Below, in pieces: positions 1 to 4,913 of a DNA stretch of 5,242 nucleotides (the stretch's first letter is position 1; every line of letters starts with the position of its first letter). The translations under genes were made by a program, and so were the position numbers. The notes under the pieces were generated by a model, which saw nothing but the letters and a program-made list of their open reading frames with translations, had not been told where the DNA came from and ran no database searches. Source of the DNA: Chloroflexota bacterium (GTDB taxonomy: Bacteria > Chloroflexota > Dormibacteria > Dormibacterales > Dormibacteraceae); contig VBJR01000005.1 of assembly GCA_005880175.1 (NCBI GenBank), forward strand, positions 1 to 5,242. The letters run 5' to 3'.

Positions 1-269
1 TCGTGCTGGTCCGGATGCTGCGGCGCCGCGTCGGGATGCTGTTCCGCCGGCCCCTGGTGCTCGGCGGCCGCCGCGTCCCGATCTGGATAGAGCTGGTATG
101 GCTGTTCGTGCGACGAGCCCGAGTACGGAGCGGGCGGCGCTCCCTGGTCGTTCGGATCGACCGAACGCACCACCATGGAGCGCTGCAGCCGCCCGCACTC
201 GGGACAGTAGATGGCTTCCGGCTCCAGCTCGGCCCCACACTTGAAGCAGTAGGGCTTCATCTGGCTCAT
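1..269 (-). CDS. Zinc-ribbon protein, N-terminal part (runs off left edge)
   Basis: Only the first 89 codons are in the window. The protein opens with a small four-cysteine zinc ribbon: C8-x2-C11 (YCFKCG) and C22-x2-C25 (YCPECG), the pattern of the zinc-ribbon domains found at the N-terminus of many bacterial proteins of unknown function. From about residue 38 the chain is low in complexity and rich in Pro, Gln, His, Asp and Ala, with short repeats of the type QHPD near the edge; this looks like a flexible linker. In related architectures a membrane segment or other domain often follows, but nothing past the edge can be seen. The ATG at 269-267 is chosen because the ribbon begins right after it. 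It lies 21 bp after the pheA stop, has no Shine-Dalgarno sequence, and has a TAGGCT hexamer 7 nt upstream that would allow leaderless initiation. Specific function unknown. Confidence 0.8.
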   Translation of the reverse strand, partial: MSQMKPYCFKCGAELEPEAIYCPECGRLQRSMVVRSVDPNDQGAPPAPYSGSSHEQPYQLYPDRDAAAAEHQGPAEQHPDAAPQHPDQH

Positions 270-276
270 CCAGGAG

Positions 277-282
277 AGCCTA
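277..282 (-). promoter_or_regulatory. Candidate -10 element for leaderless zinc-ribbon gene
   Basis: TAGGCT on the minus strand fits TANNNT and is separated from the ATG at 269 by exactly 7 nt, which would put the transcription start on the A of the start codon. No convincing -35 hexamer lies 16-18 nt upstream. The site is just past the pheA stop, so the gene could have its own transcript as well as read-through from pheA. Confidence 0.35.
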
Positions 283-290
283 CCCGTTCG

Positions 291-1157
291 TCAGGCGAAA
301 GCGCGATAGGTCCCGAAGAGGCGGACCTCGTGGGCTTTCGCTTCGAGGTCGCGGAGGGCCGCCTCCGCCGCCTCCGGGTCGGCGACCTGGAAGTCGAGGA
401 AGAACCGGTACTCGAACGGCTTGTCGAAGATGGGCCGGGCCTCCAGCCGGGTCAGGTTCACCGACCGCGTCGAGAGGCACTGGAGCGCCACCACGAGGCT
501 GCCCGGCTCGTGGGCCGCCACGAAGCAGAGCGAGCACTTGCTGCCGGCGGCCGCGGCGGCCGGCCGGTCCGGCACGCCTCGCTCGACCACGACGAAGCGC
601 GTCCGGTTGGTGTCGTCGTCCTGGATGCCCTCGGCCAGCACCTCCAGGCCGTAGCGGCGGGCGGCGGCGGCGCTGGCGATGGCCGCCAGCCCCGGCTCCG
701 GCCGCGTGGCCAGGTCGCTGGCCGCCCCGGCCGTGTCGTGGTGCGGGATCGGCTCGATGCCCCGCGCCTCGAGGTAGCGGCGCGTCTGTGCCAGCGCCTG
801 CGGGTGCGACATCGCCCGCCGCACCGGCGCGCCCGGGAACCCGAGCAGGCAGTGCCGGATGGGATGAACGTACTCGGCGACCAGGCGCAGGCCGCCGCGC
901 TCCCAGAGCAGGTCGTTGGCCTCCTGGACGATGCCGCCGAGCGTGTTCTCGACGGGAATCACGTCGACGTCGACGTCGCCGCCCTGCAGCGCGTCGATCG
1001 CCTTCGTGAACGTCCGGTGGCCGACCGGCGCGGCCGTCGGGAAGAGGGCGAGCACCGCCTCCTCGGAGTAGGCGCCGGGCTCGCCCTGGTAGCCGGCGCG
1101 GACCGCCGTGCGGGCAGGCCCGCTCGCCTCCAGAACGGGTGGATGGACGTGCGCCAA
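291..1157 (-). CDS. pheA: Prephenate dehydratase with C-terminal ACT domain
   Basis: Converts prephenate to phenylpyruvate (decarboxylating dehydration), the committed step of phenylalanine synthesis in the cytosol. With a TTG start the protein has 288 aa, usual for monofunctional enzymes; there is no fused chorismate mutase. The catalytic domain spans about residues 21-192: YQGEPGAYSE (23-32), ENTLGG (70-75), SHPQALAQ (117-124), DTAGAA (141-146) and the active-site TRF (186-188) within NRTRF. An ACT domain (about 206-285) carries GSL (219-221) and LTRLEARP (235-242), which stand for the Phe-binding GAL and ESRP motifs with one conservative change each; feedback inhibition by Phe is therefore likely but inferred. 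The reading frame stays open upstream to an ATG at 1490, but that part lies inside ilvC and has no homology. TTG at 1157, 5 bp after the ilvC stop and preceded by GAGGA about 12 nt away, is the best start; a CTG overlapping the ilvC stop at 1166 is less likely. The motif wording resembles the plant arogenate dehydratase/Bacteroidota branch, so arogenate use cannot be excluded. Confidence 0.93.
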   Translation of the reverse strand: MAHVHPPVLEASGPARTAVRAGYQGEPGAYSEEAVLALFPTAAPVGHRTFTKAIDALQGGDVDVDVIPVENTLGGIVQEANDLLWERGGLRLVAEYVHPIRHCLLGFPGAPVRRAMSHPQALAQTRRYLEARGIEPIPHHDTAGAASDLATRPEPGLAAIASAAAARRYGLEVLAEGIQDDDTNRTRFVVVERGVPDRPAAAAAGSKCSLCFVAAHEPGSLVVALQCLSTRSVNLTRLEARPIFDKPFEYRFFLDFQVADPEAAEAALRDLEAKAHEVRLFGTYRAFA

Positions 1158-1162
1158 CTCGG

Positions 1163-2167
1163 TCAGTCGTCCTCGGTCCGCGGCTGCAGCCACGACATCA
1201 TGCCGCGCAGGTTCGCGCCGACGGTCTCCAGCTCGTGCTCGGCGTGCTCCTGGCGCATCCGCAGGAACTTCTGGCGGCCTTTCTCGTTCTCGTCGATCCA
1301 GCGCTCGGCGAAGCTGCCGTCCTGGATCTCGGTCAGGATCTGCTTCATCGACTGCTTGACCCGGGCGTCGATCACGCGCGGGCCGGAGACGTAGTCGCCG
1401 TACTCGGCCGTGTCCGAGACGGAGTAGCGCATGAAGCCGAGGCCGCCCCGGTACATGAGGTCGACGATCAGCTTCATCTCGTGCAGGCACTCGAAGTAGG
1501 CCAGCTCCGGGGCGTAGCCCGCCTCGACCAGCGTCTCGAAGCCGGCCGTGATGAGGGCGCTGATGCCGCCGCAGAGCACGCCCTGCTCGCCGAACAGGTC
1601 GGTCTCGGTCTCGTCCTTGAACGTGGTCTCCAGCACGCCGGCCCGGCCGGCGCCGAGGGCCCGCGCGTAGGCCAGGGTGCGCTCGCGGGCGCGCCCCGTG
1701 GCGTCCTGGTGGATCGCCATCAGGGCGGGGGTGCCGGTGCCCTCCAGGTAGGTGCTGCGCACGAGGTGGCCGGGCGCCTTGGGCGCGATCATCGTCACGT
1801 CCACGTCCGCGGGCGGATCGATCTGGCCGAAGTGGATCGAGAAGCCGTGCGCGAACATCAGCATCATGCCGCCGCGCAGGTGCGGCTCGATCGACTCGCG
1901 GTACAGCCGCGCCTGGCCCACGTCGGGCGTCAGGACCATCACGACGTCGGCCTCTTCGACCGCGTCCGCGACGTCCATGACGCGCAGGCCGTGGCGCTCG
2001 GCCTTCGCGCGCGACTTGCTGCCGGCGTGGAGACCCACCCGTACGTCGACGCCGCTGTCCTTGAGGTTCTGAGCGTGTGCGTGACCCTGGGAGCCGTAGC
2101 CGAGGATGGCGACGCGCTCACCCAGCGAGGCGGGGCAGTCGTCGTCGTAGCGGATGTTCACGGTCAT
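1163..2167 (-). CDS. ilvC: Ketol-acid reductoisomerase (class I)
   Basis: Second step of branched-chain amino acid synthesis: Mg-dependent alkyl migration and NAD(P)H reduction of 2-acetolactate or 2-aceto-2-hydroxybutyrate, in the cytosol. The product has 334 aa, typical of the short class I form. The N-terminal Rossmann domain has [10 protein letters not shown] (23-32), then the loop HAGSKSR (47-53) whose Ser/Lys/Ser pattern points to NADPH. Active-site residues are all present at their usual numbers: H107 in FAHGF, K130 in APKAPGH, D190 and E194 in TDLFGEQ, E226 and E230 in FECLHE, and S251 in YSVSD. Nothing is truncated. The ATG at 2167 gives the familiar N-terminus [14 protein letters not shown] lies 13 nt upstream, rather far. 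An in-frame TTG at 2176, only 4 nt from that GGAG, is an alternative adding three residues. pheA follows after 5 bp, so the two are probably one operon. The 5' leader carries a terminator-like hairpin. Confidence 0.97.
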   Translation of the reverse strand: MTVNIRYDDDCPASLGERVAILGYGSQGHAHAQNLKDSGVDVRVGLHAGSKSRAKAERHGLRVMDVADAVEEADVVMVLTPDVGQARLYRESIEPHLRGGMMLMFAHGFSIHFGQIDPPADVDVTMIAPKAPGHLVRSTYLEGTGTPALMAIHQDATGRARERTLAYARALGAGRAGVLETTFKDETETDLFGEQGVLCGGISALITAGFETLVEAGYAPELAYFECLHEMKLIVDLMYRGGLGFMRYSVSDTAEYGDYVSGPRVIDARVKQSMKQILTEIQDGSFAERWIDENEKGRQKFLRMRQEHAEHELETVGANLRGMMSWLQPRTEDD

Positions 2168-2236
2168 GGTGCGCAATGATCTCCAAACTGCGCCGGCAGC
2201 CGCCCGCGGCATCGGCGCCCCTGCACGAAGTCCTGG

Positions 2237-2271
2237 AAAAAGCCGGAGCCCCCGCCCGAGGGCGAGGGCTC
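2237..2271 (-). terminator. Terminator-like hairpin in the ilvC leader
   Basis: On the minus strand an 11-bp stem, GAGCCCTCGCC with GGCGGGGGCTC (one U-G pair), closes a CTCG tetraloop. It is followed by CGGC and then five T. It lies 126 nt after the stop of the upstream membrane-protein gene and 69 nt before the ilvC ATG. It may end the upstream transcript or act as an attenuator for ilvC. The 4-nt gap before a short T-run weakens it as an intrinsic terminator. Confidence 0.5.
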
Positions 2272-2301
2272 ACGTCGCGAAGAGGGTGCTTTCCGCGACT
2301 G

Positions 2302-2329
2302 ATGGTAGACCGGCCGGTTTCCCTGTCCT
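2302..2329 (-). promoter_or_regulatory. Weak candidate promoter for ilvC-pheA
   Basis: AGGACA (2329-2324, four matches to TTGACA) and TACCAT (2307-2302, four matches to TATAAT) are 16 nt apart. TTGACT at 2335-2330 is a better -35 by sequence, but lies 22 nt from TACCAT. A perfect 10-bp palindrome, ACCGGCCGGT (2309-2318), sits between the two hexamers and could be an operator. If this promoter is used, transcription starts near 2295, upstream of the 2237-2271 terminator, and the short ORF at 2332-2376 would not be transcribed from it. Confidence 0.25.
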
Positions 2330-2331
2330 AG

Positions 2332-2376
2332 TCAACTCTCCACAAGGACCGAGACGTACTTCTGTGACGCAGGCAC
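2332..2376 (-). CDS. Possible BCAA leader peptide upstream of ilvC
   Basis: A GTG-started ORF of 14 codons, MPASQKYVSVLVES, lies 21 nt past the stop of the upstream gene. Residues 8, 10, 11 and 12 are Val, Val, Leu, Val, so four of five consecutive codons encode branched-chain residues, the products of the pathway that starts with ilvC downstream. It ends about 60 nt before the terminator-like hairpin. That is the order expected for ribosome-mediated attenuation. Against it: there is no Shine-Dalgarno sequence, no clear promoter just upstream, and I found no convincing antiterminator pairing. A chance ORF of this size is quite possible. Confidence 0.2.
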   Translation of the reverse strand: MPASQKYVSVLVES

Positions 2377-2396
2377 CAAAGAGCTACGGAATACCC

Positions 2397-2948
2397 CTAG
2401 CGGGCGGGCGTCGGGAGGGACCGGCGGGCGACGACCGTGATGCCGACCACGATGAACAGCAGCGGGAGGAGCAGCCGGACGAGCAGCGGGAAGCTGACGC
2501 CGCTCACGTGGGTGATGCTCTCGAAGAACAGGGCGCCGAACAGGAACACGATGAAGCCGGCCCCCAGCGTCTGGGCGCCGGTGATGCGGAGGCCGGGCGA
2601 CTCGTTGACCAGGCCCTGGAGCCAGAGCCCGAGGCCGACCCCGCCCGGCGCGACCAGCGCCCACGTGTAGGTGGCGGTGGCGAACAGGTTGAAGATGTTC
2701 TGGATGCCGAGGACGAGGCCCGCCATCACGACGATGCCGCCCGGCACGCACAGGCCGCTGGCCTCGGGCACGGCCCCGGCCACGCCGATCAGGACCAGCC
2801 CGGGCACGATCACGAAGACGGGCCAGCCGTAGTGGGCGACGTCGATGTCCCGGAGGCGGGGGATGAACTCGACGGCCAGGTAGATGGTCCCGATCAGGAT
2901 CAGGATCACCCCCATGACGATGGCCTGGCCCCCGGCGGTTCTCTCCAT
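2397..2948 (-). CDS. Six-TM integral membrane protein, function unknown
   Basis: Predicted 183-aa protein that is nearly all membrane segments: about 8-28, 41-60, 66-86, 94-113, 127-145 and 154-174, ending with a basic tail (ARRSLPTPAR). The first hairpin (GVILILIG, then YGWPVFVIVPGLVLIG) resembles the short two-TM unit of LiaI/LiaF-like and DUF5668 proteins, with its conserved W-P and P-G; the TWALVAPGG segment (95-103) may be a second copy. That likeness is from memory of the family pattern and does not give a function. No signal peptide, enzyme motif or soluble domain is visible. The ATG at 2948 is chosen because the 37 residues added by the longer frame (ATG at 3057) are polar and unlike the family, and cross a palindrome-rich gap. 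It has no Shine-Dalgarno sequence, but TACCCT lies 8 nt upstream, consistent with a leaderless mRNA. Transcribed in the same direction as the ABC operon upstream and ilvC downstream. Confidence 0.75.
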   Translation of the reverse strand: MERTAGGQAIVMGVILILIGTIYLAVEFIPRLRDIDVAHYGWPVFVIVPGLVLIGVAGAVPEASGLCVPGGIVVMAGLVLGIQNIFNLFATATYTWALVAPGGVGLGLWLQGLVNESPGLRITGAQTLGAGFIVFLFGALFFESITHVSGVSFPLLVRLLLPLLFIVVGITVVARRSLPTPAR

Positions 2949-2956
2949 TGCCAGCG

Positions 2957-2977
2957 AGGGTAGCAGCGCCGCGCTGC
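2957..2977 (-). promoter_or_regulatory. Candidate -10 box abutting a 15-bp palindrome
   Basis: TACCCT (2962-2957) precedes the membrane-protein ATG by 8 nt, suitable for a leaderless or near-leaderless start. Directly next to it is GCAGCGC-G-GCGCTGC (2977-2963), a perfect inverted repeat with 7-bp arms and one central base, placed where it would overlap bound RNA polymerase. This is the layout of a repressor operator. No recognisable -35 sequence is present. Confidence 0.4.
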
Positions 2978-3023
2978 CACCCGATACGTCGAAATGTCGA
3001 CACTCACACGTGTCGCGGGGCCG

Positions 3024-3057
3024 GGAGACGTTGAACTGTCGCCAGTTCAACCTCTCC
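3024..3057. repeat. Long inverted repeat / hairpin after the ABC permease gene
   Basis: Perfect 9-bp arms GTTGAACTG and CAGTTCAAC (3030-3051) flank four bases. After one mismatch (3029/3052) the pairing continues for 5 bp (GGAGA with TCTCC), giving a 14-bp-pair, 34-nt dyad. Read on the minus strand, which carries both neighbouring genes, the loop is GCGA, a GNRA tetraloop. It begins 18 nt after the permease stop. There is no T-run on either side, so it is not a standard intrinsic terminator; an mRNA 3'-end stabiliser, a Rho-assisted terminator or an operator are possible. Confidence 0.6.
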
Positions 3058-3075
3058 ACCCGGCGCCCGCGGGAC

Positions 3076-3915
3076 TCAGCCGCTGCGCTTCAGCAGGCCC
3101 AGGCGCTTCGCACGGCGCTCGGCCCAGCCGAACGTCAGCAGGCCCAGCGGGAGCAGCACCACGCCCATCAGCACCAGGGCCAGCAGGTCCGGCGCCACCG
3201 CGGCCAGGCCCCGGCCCTCGATCAGCGCGCCCCGGATGCCGTCCAGCGTGTACGTCATCGGCGACGCCCACGCCATCGCCTGGACCGGCCCCGGCAGGAC
3301 CGTCACCGGGTAGTACACGCCCGAGGCCAGCAGCAGGATCCCCTGCATGGCCACCGTCATCTGCTCGCCGCGCTCGGGCGAGAGCAGCGGCAGCACCGAC
3401 GCCAGGACGCCCAGGCCGACCAGCGGGAACGTCGACACCACCAGCACGACCAGCGCGCTGACGGCGTCGGCGCGGGACAGGTCGAGGTGGAACAGCGGCA
3501 CCGAGATCGCCAGCACGACCAGCGTTCGGACCAGGCCGTAGCCGATCGCGAACGCGCACACGCCGAGCAGGTGCGTGAGGCGGCGGACCGGGGCCATGAA
3601 CGTGTACTCGATCGTGCCCTCCCACCGCTCCCACATCACCGAGAACGAGATCTCCATGAACACGATCGACAGGTAGGCCCAGAGCAGCGCCCCGATCAGC
3701 AGGTACAGCTGGGCCCGGTGGAGGTCGAGCCGGCCCGGAGCCGCGCCGCCCGCGCTGCCCAGGCCGGCCGCCAGGTAGCCGATGCTGAGGACGCTGACCA
3801 GGCTGTACACCAGCCAGACCGCCTCCCACAGCCAGTACCGCCGGATCAGGTTCTTCTGACGCTCGACGAAGCCCACGAACGCGTGCGCGTCAGCGCGCAG
3901 CGGGACGCTCAGCAT
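3076..3915 (-). CDS. ABC-2 type exporter permease
   Basis: Membrane half of the exporter encoded with the ATPase just upstream. The 279-aa product has six predicted membrane segments: about 29-52, 68-92, 115-142, 150-175, 187-207 and 243-264. Family hallmarks of ABC-2 permeases are present: ERWEGTIEYTFMAPV (96-110), the cytoplasmic segment after TM2 that contacts the ATPase, and SGVYYPVTVLPGP (198-210) followed by SPMTYTLDGIR (218-228). The layout matches DrrB-like drug exporters and other ABC-2 permeases; substrate cannot be told from sequence. As a half-size permease it should work as a dimer with two ATPase subunits. The ATG at 3915 overlaps the end of the ATPase gene by 7 bp and has a strong GGAGGAGG (3927-3920) 4 nt upstream, so translational coupling is likely. 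A long hairpin follows the stop. Confidence 0.9.
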   Translation of the reverse strand: MLSVPLRADAHAFVGFVERQKNLIRRYWLWEAVWLVYSLVSVLSIGYLAAGLGSAGGAAPGRLDLHRAQLYLLIGALLWAYLSIVFMEISFSVMWERWEGTIEYTFMAPVRRLTHLLGVCAFAIGYGLVRTLVVLAISVPLFHLDLSRADAVSALVVLVVSTFPLVGLGVLASVLPLLSPERGEQMTVAMQGILLLASGVYYPVTVLPGPVQAMAWASPMTYTLDGIRGALIEGRGLAAVAPDLLALVLMGVVLLPLGLLTFGWAERRAKRLGLLKRSG

Positions 3916-4739
3916 GCCGCCTCCTCCAGCTCGGCCTCGGAGTCCGCGTCCTCGATGTCGCGGCCCGAGAGCTCGAAGAACAGGTTCTGCAGGCGGCCGA
4001 GCTGGGCGGGCGTGCCGTCCGCCAGCACCCGGCCGCGATCCATGAGGAGGACGCGGTCGCACAGCGCCTCCGCCTCCTCCATGTCGTGCGTGCACAGCAG
4101 CGTCGTGACCGACTCCCGGCGCAGCCCGTCCACCATCTGCTGCACCTCGCGCTTGGAGCGCGGGTCCAGCCCGGTCGTCGGCTCGTCCATCAGCAGCAGC
4201 GACGGCGTGGTCAGCACGCTGCGCGCGATCGCGACCTTCTGCTGCTGCCCGCGCGACAGGTGGCGGACCGGCCGGTCCACCGTGTCGGCGGGCAGCCCGA
4301 ACCGGCCCAGGACGTCCTCGACGCGCCCGCGCAGGCCGCGATCGTCCGTGCCGTAGATGCGCGCGGCGTAGACCAGGTTCTCCCAGGCGCTCAGCTCCTT
4401 GAAGAACGCCGCCTCCACCGACACGCGGTTGATGTGGCGCCGGACCCGCAGCGACTCCCCGACCACGTCGTGCCCGAACACGGCGGCGCGCCCGGCGTCG
4501 GGCAGGACCAGCGTGGCCAGGATGCGGACCAGCGTCGACTTGCCGCTGCCGTTGGGCCCGATCACGCCCGTGATGCCGCCCCGCTCGAGCCGGAGGTCGA
4601 GCGGGTGGAGCGCGATCAGGTCCGGCCGGCGCTCTCGCCGCCAGGGCGCGCGCCAGCGGCGGCCGTCCCGCTCGGGACTCCCCCCGGAACGCCGGAACCG
4701 TTTGGACAGGCCGCGCGCTTCGACTGCCGGCTGTGTCAT
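3909..4739 (-). CDS. ABC exporter ATP-binding subunit
   Basis: Cytoplasmic ATPase that powers the ABC-2 permease encoded downstream. The 276-aa protein has a complete nucleotide-binding domain: Walker A GPNGSGKST (61-69), signature LSRGQ (161-165; variant of LSGGQ), Walker B LLLMDEP with catalytic E186, D-loop GLD (190-192) and switch His218 in CTHD. The Q-loop is unusual: in SVEAAFFKELSAWENL (107-122) Val108 aligns where Gln is usual. This wording recalls a subgroup of export ATPases in which that Gln is replaced, so it may be normal for the subgroup. An Arg-rich insert (about 17-39, RRSGGSPERDGRRW and on) separates the first strand from the rest, and the C-terminus is acidic. The ATG at 4739 is favoured over one 17 codons upstream because AGGAGG (4750-4745) sits 5 nt before it and the upstream codons lie within the terminator hairpin. 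Expression appears controlled by that terminator in the leader. Confidence 0.93.
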   Translation of the reverse strand: MTQPAVEARGLSKRFRRSGGSPERDGRRWRAPWRRERRPDLIALHPLDLRLERGGITGVIGPNGSGKSTLVRILATLVLPDAGRAAVFGHDVVGESLRVRRHINRVSVEAAFFKELSAWENLVYAARIYGTDDRGLRGRVEDVLGRFGLPADTVDRPVRHLSRGQQQKVAIARSVLTTPSLLLMDEPTTGLDPRSKREVQQMVDGLRRESVTTLLCTHDMEEAEALCDRVLLMDRGRVLADGTPAQLGRLQNLFFELSGRDIEDADSEAELEEAAC

Positions 4740-4744
4740 GTGGA

Positions 4745-4750
4745 CCTCCT
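4745..4750 (-). promoter_or_regulatory. Ribosome binding site of the ABC ATPase gene
   Basis: AGGAGG on the minus strand, 5 nt before the ATG at 4739. It fixes that start. It begins only 9 nt after the T-run of the upstream terminator, so only transcripts that read through the terminator contain it. Confidence 0.8.
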
Positions 4751-4759
4751 CGCGTGCGC

Positions 4760-4795
4760 AAAAAAGAACGGACCGTGCGGGAGACCGCACGGTCC
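4760..4795 (-). terminator. Intrinsic terminator in the ABC operon leader
   Basis: On the minus strand GGACCGTGCGG and CCGCACGGTCC form a perfect 11-bp GC-rich stem with a TCTC loop, followed by GTTC and then six T. This is a canonical Rho-independent terminator. It works only in the minus direction, since the plus strand has no T-run after the stem. The only thing upstream on that strand is a promoter and a 22-codon ORF, and the ATPase start is 20 nt downstream, so it must end a short leader RNA and act as an attenuator. Confidence 0.85.
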
Positions 4796-4851
4796 GGGAA
4801 GCTCCAGAGAAGGTGAGGGCGCTAGTGGAACCTACTCAATGCACGGTCTCC
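4780..4851 (-). promoter_or_regulatory. Antiterminator pairing in the ABC operon leader
   Basis: GGAGACCGTGC at 4851-4841, covering the last codons of the upstream ORF, is complementary to GTGCGGTCTCC at 4790-4780 over 11 contiguous pairs (nine Watson-Crick, two G-U). The second segment contains half of the terminator's 5' arm, its loop and the first base of its 3' arm, so the pairing excludes terminator formation. The 8-mer GACCGTGC (4848-4841) can instead pair perfectly with GCACGGTC of the 3' arm (4778-4771). The role is inferred from pairing read by eye, without energy calculation. Confidence 0.6.
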
Positions 4852-4904
4852 AGGTGGGCAGACTCCTCCCGACGAGGGGGGAGATCGACCTGCGCGCCCG
4901 TCAT
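4836..4904 (-). CDS. Putative 22-codon leader ORF of the ABC exporter
   Basis: ATG at 4904, stop TGA at 4838-4836. The peptide begins MTGAQVDLPPRREE and ends HLETVH; it is hydrophilic with no signal or membrane segment. The ATG has no Shine-Dalgarno sequence but lies 9 nt after the -10 hexamer TAGTCT of a good promoter, so the mRNA would start 0-3 nt before the start codon: a leaderless or near-leaderless ORF. An internal hairpin covers 4886-4861, and codons 18-22 make up the antiterminator strand. A ribosome terminating at the TGA would mask that strand and let the terminator form; a ribosome arrested near the start would leave it free, giving read-through into the exporter genes. The PPR stretch (Pro-Pro-Arg, residues 9-11) is a slow-translating type of sequence and a plausible stalling point. 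Function is inferred. I do not recognise the peptide, and conservation is untested. Confidence 0.45.
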   Translation of the reverse strand: MTGAQVDLPPRREESAHLETVH

Positions 4905-4913
4905 GGCGCGAGA

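Noticed and set aside
3..1394. Long plus-strand open frame of 463 codons
   Set aside because: Lies opposite pheA and the end of ilvC; the translation is Arg/Ala/Gly/His-rich with no domain, typical of antisense frames in high-GC DNA.
1158..1490. Upstream extension of pheA to an ATG at 1490
   Set aside because: The added 111 residues are an out-of-frame reading of ilvC, Arg/Pro-rich, and absent from the prephenate dehydratase family.
1139..2179. Plus-strand open frame of 346 codons
   Set aside because: Antisense to ilvC, whose active-site residues are all intact; composition is biased and has no recognisable motif.
2281..2298. T-box-like string AGGGTGCTTTCCGCG on the plus strand
   Set aside because: The core GGTACC/GGAACC part does not match, no terminator follows and no plus-strand gene lies downstream.
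2949..3057. Longer start for the six-TM membrane protein (ATG at 3057)
   Set aside because: It would add 37 polar residues running through a palindrome-rich gap; the start at 2948 sits right before the first membrane segment with a -10 box upstream.
2884..4356. Plus-strand open frame of 490 codons
   Set aside because: Antisense to the ABC permease and ATPase genes; Gln/Arg/His/Ala-rich with no motif.
3076..4761. Single minus-strand frame of 561 codons joining the ATPase region to the permease
   Set aside because: The permease is real from residue 283 of this frame on, but the upstream half is the ATPase gene in the wrong frame. The true ATPase frame has Walker A, Walker B and signature motifs.
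4861..4886. C-run hairpin resembling actinobacterial 6C RNA
   Set aside because: The six C lie in the stem arm rather than in a loop, and only one such hairpin is present.
4839..4910. Plus-strand reading of the exporter leader starting MHGLQVGRLLP
   Set aside because: No ribosome site or promoter in that direction; it only mirrors the minus-strand leader ORF.
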